A stretch of 7,965 bases of DNA from Bacillota bacterium (GTDB taxonomy: Bacteria > Bacillota > Tb-RUG-66). Of the stretch, positions 7,207-7,965 are shown piece by piece (positions within the stretch are counted from its first letter, which is position 1; each line of letters starts with the position of its first letter). The position numbers were made by a program, and so were the translations under genes. The stretch covers positions 1 through 7,965 of the forward strand of contig JAEEYS010000187.1 in the NCBI GenBank assembly GCA_016288255.1, written 5' to 3'. The notes beneath the pieces are model-generated. The model was not told where the DNA came from and did not search any database. It saw only the letters and a list, made by a program, of their open reading frames with translations.

Positions 7207-7494
7207 TTATACAAAAATAAAGAGGATCCGAAAGATCAGACGCCGGACGATATCGATCAAAAATATTGCCAAGATCGGAGAAAAGTCAAAAGGCATATAC
7301 TGCGCTCTCGGAAAAACCCTTTGGATCAGCGCCTGACAAGGCCGAATGACCGGATCCGTTATTTTTAAGATCCATTTCACAAACGTATTGTTATTGTCCC
7401 CGATCGGCACCCAGCTTAATAATACTCTTGCTATAATGGCAAAATAATAGATATCCAAAGCCAGTGAGAGTAATTGATAAATTCTATATGCCAA
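7207..7494 (-). CDS. ylmG: YlmG, YggT family small membrane protein, TTG start
   Basis: The 95-residue protein has two hydrophobic segments (about 6-28 and 72-94). Between them is a conserved linker with SWVP (27-30) and TDPVIRPCQALIQRVFP (46-62), followed by FDFSPILAIFLI, the YggT pattern. The family is linked to cell division or membrane organisation, with no defined biochemistry. The start is TTG at 7494-7492: the frame upstream is open to a TAA at 7530-7528 but has no ATG or GTG. AGGGTGG lies six bases before the TTG. An ATG at 7499-7497 is in a different frame. It lies 40 bp after ylmE with no room for sepF, which separates these genes in B. subtilis. Confidence 0.9.
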   Translation of the reverse strand: MAYRIYQLLSLALDIYYFAIIARVLLSWVPIGDNNNTFVKWILKITDPVIRPCQALIQRVFPRAQYMPFDFSPILAIFLIDIVRRLIFRILFIFV

Positions 7495-7534
7495 TCCATT
7501 CCACCCTTTCTCGCAAAACCTGCTGTTTTACCGT

Positions 7535-7965
7535 TTATACAAAAATCTTCGTACCGATCCTGACGATAGTCGCGCCTTCTTCCACAGCAATGGGATAATC
7601 ATTGCTCATTCCCATAGACAGCTCTTTCAGATCGATATTCGGTATGTTTTTCTCAGCCAAAGTTTCTTTTAATTCCTTGAGCCCGCGAAAAACATAGCGG
7701 ACTTCTTCCGGATGCTCCGTAAAAGGCGCCATGCACATCAGGCCTTTTACTTTGATCCCTTCTATCGCGGAACAAGCGATCAAAAAATCTTCCGCTTCTT
7801 CTTTTAAGATCCCGTGCTTGCTTTCTTCTTTCGCGTAATTGACCTGCACCAAAACGGGCATAACTTTGTTTTGTTCCATGCTGTGTTTGCCGATCACTTC
7901 CGCCAAATGGAAATTATGCACAGACTCTATCATATCAAAGAGCTTTACCGCTTTGTTCGCTTTAT
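7535..7965 (-). CDS. ylmE: YlmE, YggS/PLPBP family PLP-binding protein, N-terminus missing (cut by window edge)
   Basis: The frame stays open to the window edge, so the gene starts beyond 7965; an internal ATG at 7933-7931 is not the true start. The visible 142 or so residues begin KANKAVKLFDMIESVH, then VMPVLVQVNYAKEESKHG, IKVKGLMCMAPF and, near the end, ELSMGMSNDYPIAVEEGATIVRIGTKIF. These are the QxNK/IHSVD-like region, the VN.a.E..K.G block, the GLM.M block and the SMGMS.D...A...G.t.vRiG phosphate-binding end of YggS proteins. The family takes part in pyridoxal phosphate homeostasis and has an alanine-racemase-like fold; the PLP lysine would lie in the missing part. The protein ends in IFV, where many homologs have IFG plus a few more residues. 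Confidence 0.92.
   Translation of the reverse strand, partial: KANKAVKLFDMIESVHNFHLAEVIGKHSMEQNKVMPVLVQVNYAKEESKHGILKEEAEDFLIACSAIEGIKVKGLMCMAPFTEHPEEVRYVFRGLKELKETLAEKNIPNIDLKELSMGMSNDYPIAVEEGATIVRIGTKIFV

Noticed and set aside
7931..7933. ATG as the start of a 132-residue ylmE
   Set aside because: The frame is open upstream to the window edge with family-like sequence (KANKAVKLFD), and the PLP lysine region would be missing. The true start is outside the window.

Overview
The window looks like ordinary chromosomal core sequence from a low-to-moderate GC Firmicute, most likely a Clostridia member. The evidence is the conserved gene order (ylmE, ylmG, ylmH, divIVA, ileS, then lspA, rluD, pyrR, as around the Bacillus subtilis ylm-pyr region), a T-box leader on ileS, a DUF5665 gene next to lspA, and cysteine pairs inside IleRS like those I recall from clostridial enzymes. 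I cannot name a genus. No mobile element, CRISPR array, tRNA or rRNA gene is visible.

Layout: one gene end lies on the + strand, the 3' end of rqcH (1-370). It converges on a long minus-strand block across a shared bidirectional terminator (377-415). Reading the minus strand in the direction of transcription (high to low coordinates): the 3' part of ylmE (PLP-binding YggS family, cut by the window edge), ylmG (YggT membrane protein, TTG start), ylmH (S4 RNA-binding protein), divIVA, then a promoter and isoleucine T-box leader, ileS, a terminator, a DUF5665 membrane protein, lspA, rluD and pyrR. Genes within each block are 0-40 bp apart or overlap.

Functionally the window mixes cell division and polarity (ylmG, divIVA), translation and ribosome rescue (ileS, rluD, ylmH, rqcH), lipoprotein maturation (lspA) and pyrimidine control (pyrR). 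RqcH and YlmH, both tied to ribosome-associated quality control, sit at opposite ends but on different transcripts. The best regulatory element is the ileS T-box (about 5671-5890): consensus promoter, stem I with an isoleucine codon, stem III, a T-box sequence whose UGGU matches the tRNA-Ile ACCA end, and an intrinsic terminator.

The least explained stretch is the short ileS-DUF5665 gap. A good promoter lies upstream of a strong hairpin terminator, and a segment upstream of the hairpin could pair with the DUF5665 ribosome-binding site downstream of it. I see no clear candidate for a wholly new system; the findings are modest departures from textbook arrangements.
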